From Rhodococcus triatomae BKS 15-14 (GTDB taxonomy: Bacteria; Actinomycetota; Actinomycetes; Mycobacteriales; Mycobacteriaceae), in assembly GCA_000341795.1 (NCBI GenBank), contig AODO01000006.1, positions 124,001-188,000 on the forward strand: DNA of 64,000 nucleotides, in the 5' to 3' direction. Position 1 is the stretch's first letter. Each line of letters begins with the position of its first letter. A program made the translations under genes and the position numbers. Positions 1 through 10,275 of the stretch are shown here, one piece after another. The notes beneath the pieces are model-generated. The model was not told where the DNA came from. It worked only from the letters and a program-made list of their open reading frames with translations, and did no database searches.

Positions 1-82
1 GTTCCGTGTTCAGCGCGTTCCGTCGATCCTCGCGCTGCAACTCGATGGTCACCACATCGCCGTCACGGCTGGTCCCGATCAT
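1..82 (-). CDS. echA6: Enoyl-CoA hydratase/isomerase family protein EchA6, 5' part only
   Basis: Only the first 27 codons are inside the window; the gene runs off the left edge. The reverse strand reads MIGTSRDGDVVTIELQRE, then DRRNALNTE. This is the N-terminal beta strand and the RRNAL turn typical of crotonases, and it closely resembles the start of M. tuberculosis EchA6 as I remember it. Crotonases stabilise an enolate of an acyl-CoA thioester; in mycobacteria EchA6 is linked to fatty-acid delivery for mycolic-acid synthesis rather than to beta-oxidation. The gene is divergent from the flavin monooxygenase gene at 122. No strong ribosome site precedes the ATG. EchA6 identity rests on 27 residues plus gene order. 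Confidence 0.75.
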   Translation of the reverse strand, partial: MIGTSRDGDVVTIELQREDRRNALNTE

Positions 83-121
83 GATGGTGACCGTACCGTT
101 TCGACCGGAGGGGTTGCCACT

Positions 122-1204
122 GTGCAGCAAATTGTCGATGTCGCCGTGATCGGCTCCGGCCAGGCCGGGTTGTCCGCCGGCTATCACCTGCGCCGGGCCG
201 GCGCCGACTTCGCCGTGCTCGATCACGCGCCCGGCCCCGGCGGTGCCTGGCAGTTCCGGTGGCCGTCGCTGACCCTGACGACGGTCAACCGGGTTCACGA
301 CCTGCCCGGCATGCCGATGACCGACGTCCTGGACGGGTCACCACCCGACGAAGTGCCCGCGTCCGAGGTGGTACCGCGCTACTACGCCGAGTACGAGAAG
401 CGCTTCGACCTGCCGATTCGTCGTCCTGTTCACGTCCGGGTCGTGTGCGATCACGGTGCCGGGTCCGGTCCGCTGAGCATCGAGACCGACACGGGCGGCG
501 TGACCGCCCGCGGCATCGTCAACGCGACCGGCACCTGGGAGCGGCCGTTCGTGCCCCGCTATCCCGGCGCCGAGTCGTTCGGCGGCACGATGCTGCACAC
601 CCGCGACTATCGCACCGCGGACGAGTTCGAGGGCAAGCACGTCCTGGTGGTCGGCGGCGGCATCTCGGCGGTCCAGCTGCTCGACGAGATCTCCCGGGTC
701 ACGACCACCACATGGGTCACCCGACGGCCGCCGGAGTTCCGGGAGACCCCGTTCACGCCGGAGGAGGGCCGCGCCGCCGTCGCCCTCGTCGAGGATCGGG
801 TACGACGCGGGCTCCCGCCCGGATCGGTGGTGTCGGTGACGGGGCTGCCGCTGACTCCGGCGCTGCGGGCAGCCCGTGAGCGCGGCGTCCTGGACCGGTT
901 GCCGATGTTCACCGAGATCGTCCCGGACGGAGTGCGGTGGGCGGACGGCCGTGGCCGACACGTCGACGTCATCCTGTGGTGCACGGGTTTTCGCAGTTCC
1001 CTCGATCATCTCGCCCCGCTGCGCCTGCGTGGGCCGGGCGGCGGCATCACCATGTCCGGTCGGCTTGCCACCCAGGTCGCCGCCGACCCCCGTGTGCACC
1101 TGCTCGGCTACGGTCCGTCCGCCAGCACCATCGGCGCCAATCGCGGCGGACGGGCGGCGGCGTCCGAGCTCCTCGCGTACCTCGCCGGGCTGCCCGTCGG
1201 CTGA
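122..1204 (+). CDS. FAD/NAD(P)-dependent flavin monooxygenase-like protein
   Basis: The product is 360 aa. An FAD-binding GSGQAG motif lies at residues 11-16, a second dinucleotide motif GGGISA at about 178-183, and between them FGGTMLHTRDY (about 153-163), which fits the group B flavin monooxygenase fingerprint FxGxxxHxxxY. Such enzymes use NADPH and O2 to oxygenate small organic substrates; the substrate cannot be read from sequence. The protein is shorter than true Baeyer-Villiger enzymes (about 500 aa) and resembles the YwnB/CzcO-like class. The GTG start has a good ribosome site (GGAGGGG) 9 bases upstream. It converges on the hemerythrin-like gene with 3 bp between stops. Confidence 0.85.
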   Translation: MQQIVDVAVIGSGQAGLSAGYHLRRAGADFAVLDHAPGPGGAWQFRWPSLTLTTVNRVHDLPGMPMTDVLDGSPPDEVPASEVVPRYYAEYEKRFDLPIRRPVHVRVVCDHGAGSGPLSIETDTGGVTARGIVNATGTWERPFVPRYPGAESFGGTMLHTRDYRTADEFEGKHVLVVGGGISAVQLLDEISRVTTTTWVTRRPPEFRETPFTPEEGRAAVALVEDRVRRGLPPGSVVSVTGLPLTPALRAARERGVLDRLPMFTEIVPDGVRWADGRGRHVDVILWCTGFRSSLDHLAPLRLRGPGGGITMSGRLATQVAADPRVHLLGYGPSASTIGANRGGRAAASELLAYLAGLPVG

Positions 1205-1207
1205 TCG

Positions 1208-1879
1208 TCACGCCGGCGGGCGGCCGAAGATCTCGCGGTACTCCTTCGCGAAGGCCCGCCTGCCGACCAGTCGCCACGCGAGCCGCGCCCCCAGCGGCAC
1301 CTCGGAGAGCACGCGGGTGCGCTGTTCCGGTGTCGCACCGAGCAACAGGAAACCGAGCAGGATCAGCTGCCTGTCGGCCGGGACCGACCCCCGTCCCCGC
1401 TCGCCGAGCAGCTCCCATTCGGCCACCGTCATGTTCGCCTCGGCCAGCGGGAGGATGTGCGTCTCCTCCTCACGCAGGTGCCCGTCGAGCTCCGTGAACA
1501 GGGCGGACACGGTGCCGGCCCACGCCTCGCCGTCAGCGCGCGAGGCCGAGGTCTCGAACGCGGCGGCGCGGGCGGTGGCTCGATCCAGCAACTCACCGAT
1601 CCGCTCGTGCTGCTCCTCCATCCTGAGCACCAGCGCATGGTCGGTGGGGGCGCGTTCGAGCAGCAGCGGCCACATCAACTCGTCCTCACCGGTGTGGTGA
1701 TGGTGCAGTCCGGTGGCGATCTCGGTCTGGAACTCGACGAGTCGCCGGGCACGCGCGACGTCGCCGTCGGGGACGGCGCGGATCAGGTCCGGCAGGCTGC
1801 CGAACGCGTGCCGGAAGATGTTGTGGGCGAGGATCATGTCCCCGGTGTCCGGCCGGCCGGTCGAGGTGAGTGTGCTCAT
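1208..1879 (-). CDS. Hemerythrin HHE-domain protein
   Basis: The product is 223 aa from the ATG at 1879, chosen because an AGGAGG box sits 6 bases upstream; the open frame extends further but has no such signal. The N-terminal 150 residues form an HHE four-helix bundle with the expected iron-ligand pattern: His19/His24, a His59-62 run followed by GEDE, EQHERI near 91, and HLREEETH at 134-141. Such proteins bind a diiron centre that senses or carries O2 or NO, or serve in iron and redox stress. The C-terminal third is helical and unassigned. It is divergent from the large regulator at 1996, sharing a short promoter region. Its physiological ligand is unknown. Confidence 0.88.
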   Translation of the reverse strand: MSTLTSTGRPDTGDMILAHNIFRHAFGSLPDLIRAVPDGDVARARRLVEFQTEIATGLHHHHTGEDELMWPLLLERAPTDHALVLRMEEQHERIGELLDRATARAAAFETSASRADGEAWAGTVSALFTELDGHLREEETHILPLAEANMTVAEWELLGERGRGSVPADRQLILLGFLLLGATPEQRTRVLSEVPLGARLAWRLVGRRAFAKEYREIFGRPPA

Positions 1880-1983
1880 GTCGTGCCTCCTGCTCTCGGT
1901 TTCGCTGACGTGAGTCACGATCACCCGGCGCACTTGTGACGCTCTTGGATCCGACTTGGACCGCACGACGACCCGCAGCCACC

Positions 1984-1989
1984 TACCCT
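1984..1989 (+). promoter_or_regulatory. Putative -10 element of a leaderless transcript
   Basis: TACCCT matches the actinobacterial -10 pattern TANNNT and ends 6 bases before the GTG at 1996, so transcription would begin at or next to the start codon. No ribosome site precedes that GTG, which fits a leaderless message. A TTGGAC at 1956 is too far upstream (22-base spacer) to be a normal -35. Confidence 0.4.
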
Positions 1990-1995
1990 TGTGCG

Positions 1996-4900
1996 GTGCG
2001 CATACGGGTGTTGGGCTCGCTGGATGCGGAATGCCCACTGGATGCGGGAACAGGGGTCTCGGCACTCGACCTCGGGGGTCCGCGCCAGCGTGGCGTCCTG
2101 GCGCTGCTGCTGATCGCCCGCGGCTCGGTGGTGTCCGTGGATCGGCTCATCGACGATCTGTGGCACGGCGAACCTCCGCCGCGGGCGCTGGGCGCACTTC
2201 AGGCGTACGTGTCGAACCTGCGTCGCGCGCTCGAACCCGGGCGGGCGCCTCGAGCGGCGGCATCGGTGCTGGTCAGCAAGGCCCCCGGGTACTGCCTCGC
2301 GCTCGGTCCGCAGGATGTGGACGCGTGGCGCTTCGAATCGCTGGTGCGCGCCGCCGACGCGCAGCCTCCCCGGGAACGGCGCCGCCTGCTCGAGGAGTCG
2401 CTGGGGCTGTGGCGTGGGACGGCGTACGCCGAGTTCGCGTCCCACGACTGGGCGGCACCCGAGGTGGCGCGGCTCGACGAACTGCGCCTCGTCGCGCACG
2501 AGCGACTGGCGGCGGCGATGCTCGACACGGGCGATCCGGCGGGCGCGGTCGCGGAGGCAGGGGCGTTGACGCGATCGCACCCGTTGCGCGAGGAGAGTTG
2601 GCGACTGCTCGCCGTGGCGCTGCACGCGAGCGGCAGGCAGGCCGACGCGCTCGCCGCGCTGCGCCGGGCACGCGGGATCCTCGCGGACGAACTGGGTCTC
2701 GACCCCGGTGCGGCGCTGCAGCAACTGGAGTCGGATCTCCTGGCCCAGCGGCTGCCGCAGGCGCGGCCGCACACCACCGGCGCCATGGCTCTCACGGCTC
2801 CCGACGTGACCCACGCCCCAGCGACTTCGCACCCCACCGACCGGTTGTTCGTCGGCAGGCGCACCGAACTCGACGCACTGCTCACGGTCGCGTCCGGCAC
2901 CTCGGACCGGGCCCGGGTCGCGCTCGTCTCGGCCGAGGCGGGCGGCGGGAAAACCGAACTGCTGCTTCGCTTCCGCACCGAACTCGACAGCACCCGGGTG
3001 ATCATCGGACGATGCCCCGAAGCAGAGGGCGCGCCACCCGCGTGGGCCTGGGTGGAGGTCCTGCGCGCACTCGCGTCCGGAGTCGATCCCGGCCCCCTCG
3101 CACCCACGCTGGCTCCGCTGCTCGACGACGCGGCGATGGCGGCCTCGCTGGCCGCGACCGAGGGTACGTCGTCGTCCGCACGCGGCCGCTTCCTGTTGCA
3201 CCGCGCCGTCACCGACTACCTCCTCCTCGCACACCGGGAGCGGCCGGTGGCGGTGTTCCTCGACGACCTGCATCGCGCCGACACGGAGACCCTGACGCTG
3301 TTGATCCGGGTCGCGGAGTCGGTGCCGATGCTGCTGGTGGCGGCATACCGGCCGGACGAGACCGACGCGAACCTCGAGTCCGCACTCGCGACGCTCGCAC
3401 CGCTGACGCCGGAGCGGATTCGCCTCGACGGACTGTCCACGGCGGACGCAGCCGAGTTGGTGCGGGCCGTGACGGGCTCGGACGCCGACGACGCGACGGT
3501 GCGCGCCCTGACCGAGCGGACCGGCGGCAACCCGTTCTACCTGCGCGAGAGTGCGCGCCTGCTGGGCAGCGAGGGCGAGCTCGTCGCGACGTCCGAGGTG
3601 CCCGACGGCGTACGAGACGTGTTGCGCAGGCGGTTCGCGCGGCTCCCCGAGGTGGCGGTGTCGGTGCTGCGGCTGATCGCGGTGATCGGCAGGCAGGCCG
3701 ATGTCGAGGTCCTCCTGCGAGCCGTGGAGCTGGACGAGGACGAGGCACTGGACGCGGTGGAGGCGGGTGTCGTCGCCGGGCTGCTCGACGAACCGGACCC
3801 GTCGACCGTGCGGTTCACCCATGCGCTCGTCCGCGAGGTCCTCCTCGGTGACCTGTCCCAGGTTCGCCGAGCGCGCTGGCATCTCCGCGTCGCCGAGGCG
3901 GTGGACAAGGTCCATCCGCAGGACGCGTCGGCGTTGGCGTACCACTTCGGCGCCGCGTTGTCGTCGGGAACCGCCCGCCGCGCCGCGGACCACGCTCTCG
4001 ACGCGGCCCACCAGGCGGAGGCCCGTTTCGCGCACGACGCGGCGGCCGTGCACTACGAGCAGGCACTGACCGCGATGGACCGACTGCCCGGCGGCGGCGA
4101 CGTCGACGAGCGGGTCGATGCGCTCGCCCGCCTCGGGCGCAGCCATCTCGTGAACGGGGCTGCGGCACCGGCTCGGGAGACTCGCGACCGTGCCCTGTCG
4201 GTGGCCGAGGAGTCGGGGCGGGACGACCTGGTGGTGCGGTCGCTGACCGCGTGGGACACACCGACGCCGTGGATCAACCGGCCGTACGGCCTGATCGACA
4301 CCCGCGTCGTCGCGGCGATCGAGCGCGCGTTGACGCTGCCGGACCTGACCGACGAGCAGCGGTGCCGGCTGCTGGTGATCCTCGTGGACGAGGTGTACGG
4401 CGAGGACGACGCCCGGACCGAGGCCGCCGGGGTCGAGGCCGAGGCCATCGCCCGTCGGCTCGGCGATCCGACACTGCTGGGACTGGCGCTGAACTCCCGA
4501 CTCGCACTGCGGCACGGCGCGCTGCCCACGGACGTCCGGGCTGCGATCGGGGCCGAGATGATCACCATCGGCGAGGACGAGGACCGCGCGGCCTTCGCGC
4601 TGATCGGAAACTATTCGGCCCTGCAGATTGCTTGCACGCGTGGCGATTTCGACACGGGCAGACGCCACCTCGAGCACAACGAGACGTTGGCGCGGCGGTA
4701 CGGGTGGAAGCAGGCGCAGGCCTCGAACTCGATGGTGCACGGGATGCTCGCGCACACGTCCGGCGAGCTCGACGCGGCCGAGCAGATGTACCTGCGGGCG
4801 CACCGTGAGTTCAGTGCGCACGGCGAGATCGACGCCGACGGAATCCTGCTCCTCGCCCTGTTCTCGCTGCGGGTGACGCAGGGCCGGGCGGGCGAGGTCG

Positions 4901-5319
4901 AGGGACTCGTCCGGTCGCTCGACACCGAGGCGCCGGACGTCGTGGTCGATCCGCTCACCATCGCGCTCGTCGCCAACGGCAAGGCCGCCGAGGCACCGCC
5001 CCTGCGCGTGGGTCTGCGGCCGGTCCGATCCGACTTCTTCCACGGGTTCCTGCTGACACAGCGCGGCATCGCGGTGGCGGCGCTGGGGGCGGGCGAGGAG
5101 GCCGCGGAAATCTATCCGCAGCTGGCGCAGTACTCGGGACAGCTGGGCGGCGCCGACACCGGTTCGTTCACGATGGGGCCGGTCGACACCGTGCTCGGCG
5201 ATCTCGCGCTGCTCCTGGGTCGGCCGGACGATGCCGCAGCGCACTTCGAAGCGGCCCTCGAACTGGCGGAACGCTGTGGGTGCCGGTGGTGGATCGAGGC
5301 GGCCCGCTGCCGGCTGTAG
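1996..5319 (+). CDS. AfsR/SARP-type transcriptional regulator with BTAD and AAA ATPase domains
   Basis: The product is 1107 aa. Domains in order: an OmpR-like winged helix (about 1-95, starting VRIRVLGSLD), a bacterial transcriptional activation domain (about 105-250, with SKAPGYCLAL before it), a STAND-type ATPase with Walker A AEAGGGKTE near 312 and Walker B VAVFLDDLHRAD near 418, then about 500 helical TPR-like residues. There is no C-terminal LuxR helix-turn-helix. Such proteins activate secondary-metabolite or stress genes, with ATP binding gating oligomerisation. The GTG at 1996 is preferred over one 60 bases upstream because the domain begins there and a -10 element sits just before it. 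No biosynthetic cluster is adjacent, so the target is unknown; the divergent hemerythrin gene is a candidate. Confidence 0.88.
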   Translation: MRIRVLGSLDAECPLDAGTGVSALDLGGPRQRGVLALLLIARGSVVSVDRLIDDLWHGEPPPRALGALQAYVSNLRRALEPGRAPRAAASVLVSKAPGYCLALGPQDVDAWRFESLVRAADAQPPRERRRLLEESLGLWRGTAYAEFASHDWAAPEVARLDELRLVAHERLAAAMLDTGDPAGAVAEAGALTRSHPLREESWRLLAVALHASGRQADALAALRRARGILADELGLDPGAALQQLESDLLAQRLPQARPHTTGAMALTAPDVTHAPATSHPTDRLFVGRRTELDALLTVASGTSDRARVALVSAEAGGGKTELLLRFRTELDSTRVIIGRCPEAEGAPPAWAWVEVLRALASGVDPGPLAPTLAPLLDDAAMAASLAATEGTSSSARGRFLLHRAVTDYLLLAHRERPVAVFLDDLHRADTETLTLLIRVAESVPMLLVAAYRPDETDANLESALATLAPLTPERIRLDGLSTADAAELVRAVTGSDADDATVRALTERTGGNPFYLRESARLLGSEGELVATSEVPDGVRDVLRRRFARLPEVAVSVLRLIAVIGRQADVEVLLRAVELDEDEALDAVEAGVVAGLLDEPDPSTVRFTHALVREVLLGDLSQVRRARWHLRVAEAVDKVHPQDASALAYHFGAALSSGTARRAADHALDAAHQAEARFAHDAAAVHYEQALTAMDRLPGGGDVDERVDALARLGRSHLVNGAAAPARETRDRALSVAEESGRDDLVVRSLTAWDTPTPWINRPYGLIDTRVVAAIERALTLPDLTDEQRCRLLVILVDEVYGEDDARTEAAGVEAEAIARRLGDPTLLGLALNSRLALRHGALPTDVRAAIGAEMITIGEDEDRAAFALIGNYSALQIACTRGDFDTGRRHLEHNETLARRYGWKQAQASNSMVHGMLAHTSGELDAAEQMYLRAHREFSAHGEIDADGILLLALFSLRVTQGRAGEVEGLVRSLDTEAPDVVVDPLTIALVANGKAAEAPPLRVGLRPVRSDFFHGFLLTQRGIAVAALGAGEEAAEIYPQLAQYSGQLGGADTGSFTMGPVDTVLGDLALLLGRPDDAAAHFEAALELAERCGCRWWIEAARCRL

Positions 5320-5340
5320 GTCCGGTGTCCCGCGGGCTCC

Positions 5341-6324
5341 TCAGGACCGACCGAGACTCTGCCGCCGAATCTCCCGCGGCGACCTCCCGGTGACGTCGCG
5401 CACCGCGCGTCCGAACTGACTCAGCCCCGCGAATCCGCTGCGGCGGGCGATCTGGCCGATCGACAGGTCGGCGAGATCGGGGTCGACGAGCAGGTCCACG
5501 CCGCGGCGGACCCGACGACGGCGGATCACTCCGTACACCGACTCGAGTTCCGATTCCATCAGCTTGTGCAGATAGCGGGTGCTGACGTTCACTCCGGCGG
5601 CAACCCGTTCCACGCTGAGCGTCGGGTCGGTGAAATGTCTCTCGATGTACTCGTACACCCGCGCCCGCAGCCCGGCCGGTTCCGGCGCGGTGTCGACCGG
5701 ACATGCCTCCCGCAGTACCGCCAGGGCGAGGTCCACGACGGCGTGCTCGACCAGTGCCACGTCTTCGACGGCGGCACCGCGGGAGACGAGCGGGTCGAGC
5801 ACCCCGGCCAGCGCCTCCCCTGCCACGGAGCGGGACAGCACCGCGCCGGCCAGGCGCCCCGGGTCGAAGTACCGCGCGAGCACCGCGGCGCGAGGGAGGT
5901 AGACGAAGACGAGCTCGGTGCCGTCGGCGATCTCGAGGACCAGGCCGCGGCCGAAGTCCACGCAGACGACGTCGCCCGTCCGTGCGGCGTGCAGACGGTG
6001 GTCCTGTTCCACGACGACGGAGCCCGACCGCACACACGCGACGGCCAGGAAACCCGACATCACGTCGCCGATCTGGCTCGCCGCCCGGATACCGATCGCG
6101 GCCGTCGATCGCAGGCGATTCACCCGGACCGACCCCAGGTCCACCGAGATCATCGTCGCAGCGAAGTTGTCGGGATCGTCCGACCGGAACCGGCACATTC
6201 CCGACAACATCTCGAGGCCGGCCGACCCGACCATGCTGACACCGCCCGCGAAGCGCTGCGTCAGCGCGCCGCGATTCTCACCGTCCACCCCGCCCCCACC
6301 CACACCGACCCGGATTTGCTCCAC
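5341..6324 (-). CDS. AraC-family transcriptional regulator
   Basis: The product is 327 aa. The last 100 residues form an AraC/XylS double helix-turn-helix (SVERVAAGVNVSTRYLHKLM, then IGQIARRSGFAGLSQFGRAV). The N-terminal 200 residues resemble the AraC-binding-like domain found in NphR/FeaR-type regulators of aromatic and amine catabolism. The GTG at 6324 gives the longest product; a later ATG at codon 31 (MVGSAGLEML) is a possible alternative because neither start has a clear ribosome site. It converges with the AfsR-type gene. No catabolic operon is adjacent, so the effector cannot be named. Confidence 0.85.
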   Translation of the reverse strand: MEQIRVGVGGGGVDGENRGALTQRFAGGVSMVGSAGLEMLSGMCRFRSDDPDNFAATMISVDLGSVRVNRLRSTAAIGIRAASQIGDVMSGFLAVACVRSGSVVVEQDHRLHAARTGDVVCVDFGRGLVLEIADGTELVFVYLPRAAVLARYFDPGRLAGAVLSRSVAGEALAGVLDPLVSRGAAVEDVALVEHAVVDLALAVLREACPVDTAPEPAGLRARVYEYIERHFTDPTLSVERVAAGVNVSTRYLHKLMESELESVYGVIRRRRVRRGVDLLVDPDLADLSIGQIARRSGFAGLSQFGRAVRDVTGRSPREIRRQSLGRS

Positions 6325-6395
6325 GATAACCCGAGTCGGCCGCGGGAATGCCGGACGTGCCCGCTGTCACGCGTGCGGGGACACCCGCCGCCGCG

Positions 6396-7403
6396 TCAGA
6401 CCAGCGACACCCCGACGAACCACCCGATCGTCGCCAGGACCGCGATCAGTGCGCCGCCGGCGACGATCGGCGCCCATGTCGGCCAGGACGTCGACGCCGA
6501 GTCCTCGTCGTCCGGGTCGGCGGCGTACGACGGACCGTCCGCGGGAGAGACGGCGGCGAGTCCGGCCACGAACTGCTCGGCGGTGCCGGTGACCGGCTGC
6601 CCAACCGGAGCGGCGGCATCGCTCACCACCGATCCCACCACCAACGCCGACAACGCCTCGGGCACGTCGGGGCGCAGCGCCGCCGGCGACAGCGGGCGGG
6701 CGTCGCCGACATGGTGGATACCGGTGAGCAACTCGCTCAAGGCATTGCCGAGCCCGCGCACATCGCCTCTCGCGGTGGCCGTGGCCGGGACACCGGGAAA
6801 GGCCAGGAAGGCGACGCCGTCCGACCCGACCCGCACCCGGTTCGGATGATCGACCGCGACCACCGCGCCGTCACGGTGCGCATCGGCGACCGTCCGAGCG
6901 AGGGGGTCGAGGGCAGCCGCCGCCGACGTTGGCCTGCCGACGCGGACGAGCCCGAGTGCGTGGCTCTGCTTCCACTGCGCGACGACAACCGCCCGGCCGT
7001 CTCGTTCGAACATGTCGAGGACGACGGCGACGGCATCGCCGCGGGTTCGGCACAACCACATCGTCCGGTCGAACAACGCGTCGGCGCTGTCGTCACCGCC
7101 CACGTCGATCACCGTGAGCGCGACGTCACGGGCCAGGACGGTGTCGTGCGCACGCCAGAACGCGGTGTCGGCGGTACCGCCGCATCGCTCGAGGAGTCGG
7201 TACCGGCCGTTCGCGAAGAGGGACCCCGGCACCAGTGCCCAGGTCGAAGGCGGTACCGCCGCACTCGGCCTGGTCGGCCGCACGAGCCCGCCACGCGTGG
7301 GAGTTCCCGGTGGCGGGACGGTGCGCACCACGGTCGGCAACGGCGCCCGCGCCACCACCTCCGCCTTGGGTGTTGCTGCCGTTGAGCCGGTCTTCGTCTG
7401 CAT
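6396..7403 (-). CDS. Membrane-anchored pseudokinase
   Basis: The product is 335 aa from the ATG at 7403, which has a GAGGTGG box in front; the frame is open further upstream. Residues about 60-250 follow a protein-kinase fold, including the N-lobe strand ANGRYRLLERCGG and a VALTVID strand. The invariant lysine of that strand (VAxK) is threonine, the HRD/N catalytic loop is replaced by VAVDHPNRVRV and the DFG motif is FPG. ATP phosphotransfer is therefore not expected. An acidic linker leads to one transmembrane helix near 312-332 (APIVAGGALIAVLATIGWFV), giving a cytoplasmic domain. It recalls the pseudokinase part of mycobacterial MviN/MurJ (Rv3910), but no MurJ channel is fused or adjacent. 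A protein-binding scaffold role is inference. Confidence 0.75.
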   Translation of the reverse strand: MQTKTGSTAATPKAEVVARAPLPTVVRTVPPPGTPTRGGLVRPTRPSAAVPPSTWALVPGSLFANGRYRLLERCGGTADTAFWRAHDTVLARDVALTVIDVGGDDSADALFDRTMWLCRTRGDAVAVVLDMFERDGRAVVVAQWKQSHALGLVRVGRPTSAAAALDPLARTVADAHRDGAVVAVDHPNRVRVGSDGVAFLAFPGVPATATARGDVRGLGNALSELLTGIHHVGDARPLSPAALRPDVPEALSALVVGSVVSDAAAPVGQPVTGTAEQFVAGLAAVSPADGPSYAADPDDEDSASTSWPTWAPIVAGGALIAVLATIGWFVGVSLV

Positions 7404-7591
7404 TCCCACCACCTCGTCCGCCCGAGCCTGCGACACGCGCTCCGGAGGGCGCGCACGGCTCGAGATGTCGTAAGGGAATCTTCGCATCACGAACGACTTG
7501 GAGGTCTGTCCAGTTCATCCGATTCGGGGCTCGTGCGGGATTTGTGCAATGTCCGTGCACTCACCGCCGAATGGTGGCGACACCGGTGGTC

Positions 7592-7621
7592 GCCGGGACA
7601 CGCACTCGTGTTCGTCCCGGC
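7592..7621 (-). terminator. Hairpin downstream of the aldo-keto reductase gene
   Basis: GCCGGGAC (7592-7599) pairs with GTCCCGGC (7614-7621). The pairing extends inward as CACG/CGTG around a CACT loop, with a 3-base bulge. It lies 15 bases past the stop of the gene at 7637. The remainder of the 233-bp gap 7404-7636 holds no convincing gene. Confidence 0.4.
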
Positions 7622-7636
7622 AACCAACCGTCGAAG

Positions 7637-8488
7637 TCAGTTCCAGTCGAACGTGGCGGGGTCGCCACCGAGCCGGTTGCCGGCGTCGAGCGCCGCGATG
7701 GCCGCGAGGTCGTCGGCGTCGAGTTCGAAACCGAAGACGTCGAGGTTCTGCCTGATCCGATGCGGCGTGACCGACTTCGGGATCGCGATGTTGCCGAGCT
7801 GCAGGTGCCACCGCAGCACGATCTGCGCGGTCGCGCGCTGGTGCTTCTCCGCGATGCGCGCGAGCACCGGATCGTCGAGCAGTCCCTGGCCCTGTCCGAG
7901 CGGCGACCACGCCTCGGTCGCGATGCCGAGTTCGGCGTGCACCGCGCGGAGCTCGGACTGCGCGAAGTCCGGGTGCAGCTCCACCTGGTTGAGCACAGGG
8001 GTGACGCCGGTGTCGTCGATGATCGTGCGCAGCTGCTCGGGCTGGAAGTTGGACACGCCGATGGAGCGGACCCGGCCGTCGGCCTTCAGCTCCGTGAAGG
8101 CCCGCCAGATCGTGCGGTAGTCGTCCCGCACGGGGCGGGGCCAGTGGATCAGGTAGAGGTCGAGGTAGTCGAGGCCGAGGCGGTCGAGGGACGCCTCGAA
8201 CTCGAAGAACACGGCGTCGCGGGTCCACGGGGTGGAGGCACTGTTCCACAGTTTGGTGGTGACGAAGAGCTCGTCACGCGGAACACCCGAGGAGGCGATG
8301 GCGCGGCCCGTACCGACCTCGTTGCCGTAGATGGCGGCGGTGTCGATGCTGCGGTAACCGATGCTCAGGGCGCTGGTGACCGCGGTGTACGACTCGTCGT
8401 CGGGAACCTGCCACACCCCGAACCCCACCTGCGGAATGGTGTTGCCGTCGCTGAGCGTCACGTTCGGGACCGGGTTCACAGATGTCAT
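7637..8488 (-). CDS. Aldo/keto reductase (2,5-diketo-D-gluconate reductase-like)
   Basis: The product is 283 aa, the usual size for family AKR5-type bacterial enzymes. The catalytic tetrad is visible: Asp and Tyr in SIDTAAIYGNE, Lys in VTTKLWN and His in YLIHWP. These soluble (beta/alpha)8 enzymes use NADPH to reduce aldehydes and ketones, often as detoxification. The true start is the ATG at 8488, right after an AGGAGGT box; the open frame extends some 86 codons upstream but without homology. It is divergent from the ABC-F gene, with 76 bp between. The substrate is not predictable. Confidence 0.92.
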   Translation of the reverse strand: MTSVNPVPNVTLSDGNTIPQVGFGVWQVPDDESYTAVTSALSIGYRSIDTAAIYGNEVGTGRAIASSGVPRDELFVTTKLWNSASTPWTRDAVFFEFEASLDRLGLDYLDLYLIHWPRPVRDDYRTIWRAFTELKADGRVRSIGVSNFQPEQLRTIIDDTGVTPVLNQVELHPDFAQSELRAVHAELGIATEAWSPLGQGQGLLDDPVLARIAEKHQRATAQIVLRWHLQLGNIAIPKSVTPHRIRQNLDVFGFELDADDLAAIAALDAGNRLGGDPATFDWN

Positions 8489-8564
8489 GACCTCCTCCAA
8501 CCACATCGCCACGGCCGTTGTTCCCGCCGCGGGCTCCCGGAATCCCGACTGAGACAATCGCCTC

Positions 8565-10205
<1,641 letters not shown>

Positions 10206-10218
10206 CGCGCCTCCGGCA

Positions 10219-10264
10219 CCTGTGCGCGGGTTCGGTAGCTCCCGCTACCGAACCCGCGCACAGG
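10219..10264. terminator. Perfect 21-bp inverted repeat between convergent genes
   Basis: Positions 10219-10239 and 10244-10264 are exact reverse complements separated by TCCC. The hairpin lies 14 bp after the ABC-F stop and 12 bp before the DyP peroxidase stop, so it can terminate both transcripts. There is no T-tract, as usual in high-GC actinobacteria. Confidence 0.8.
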
Positions 10265-10275
10265 CACGTGGCGAC

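Noticed and set aside
1921-5244. Long open frame antisense to the AfsR-type regulator (over 1100 codons)
   Set aside because: High GC leaves antisense frames open. Composition is Arg/Gln/His-rich without any domain, while the sense frame has clear winged-helix, BTAD and ATPase motifs.
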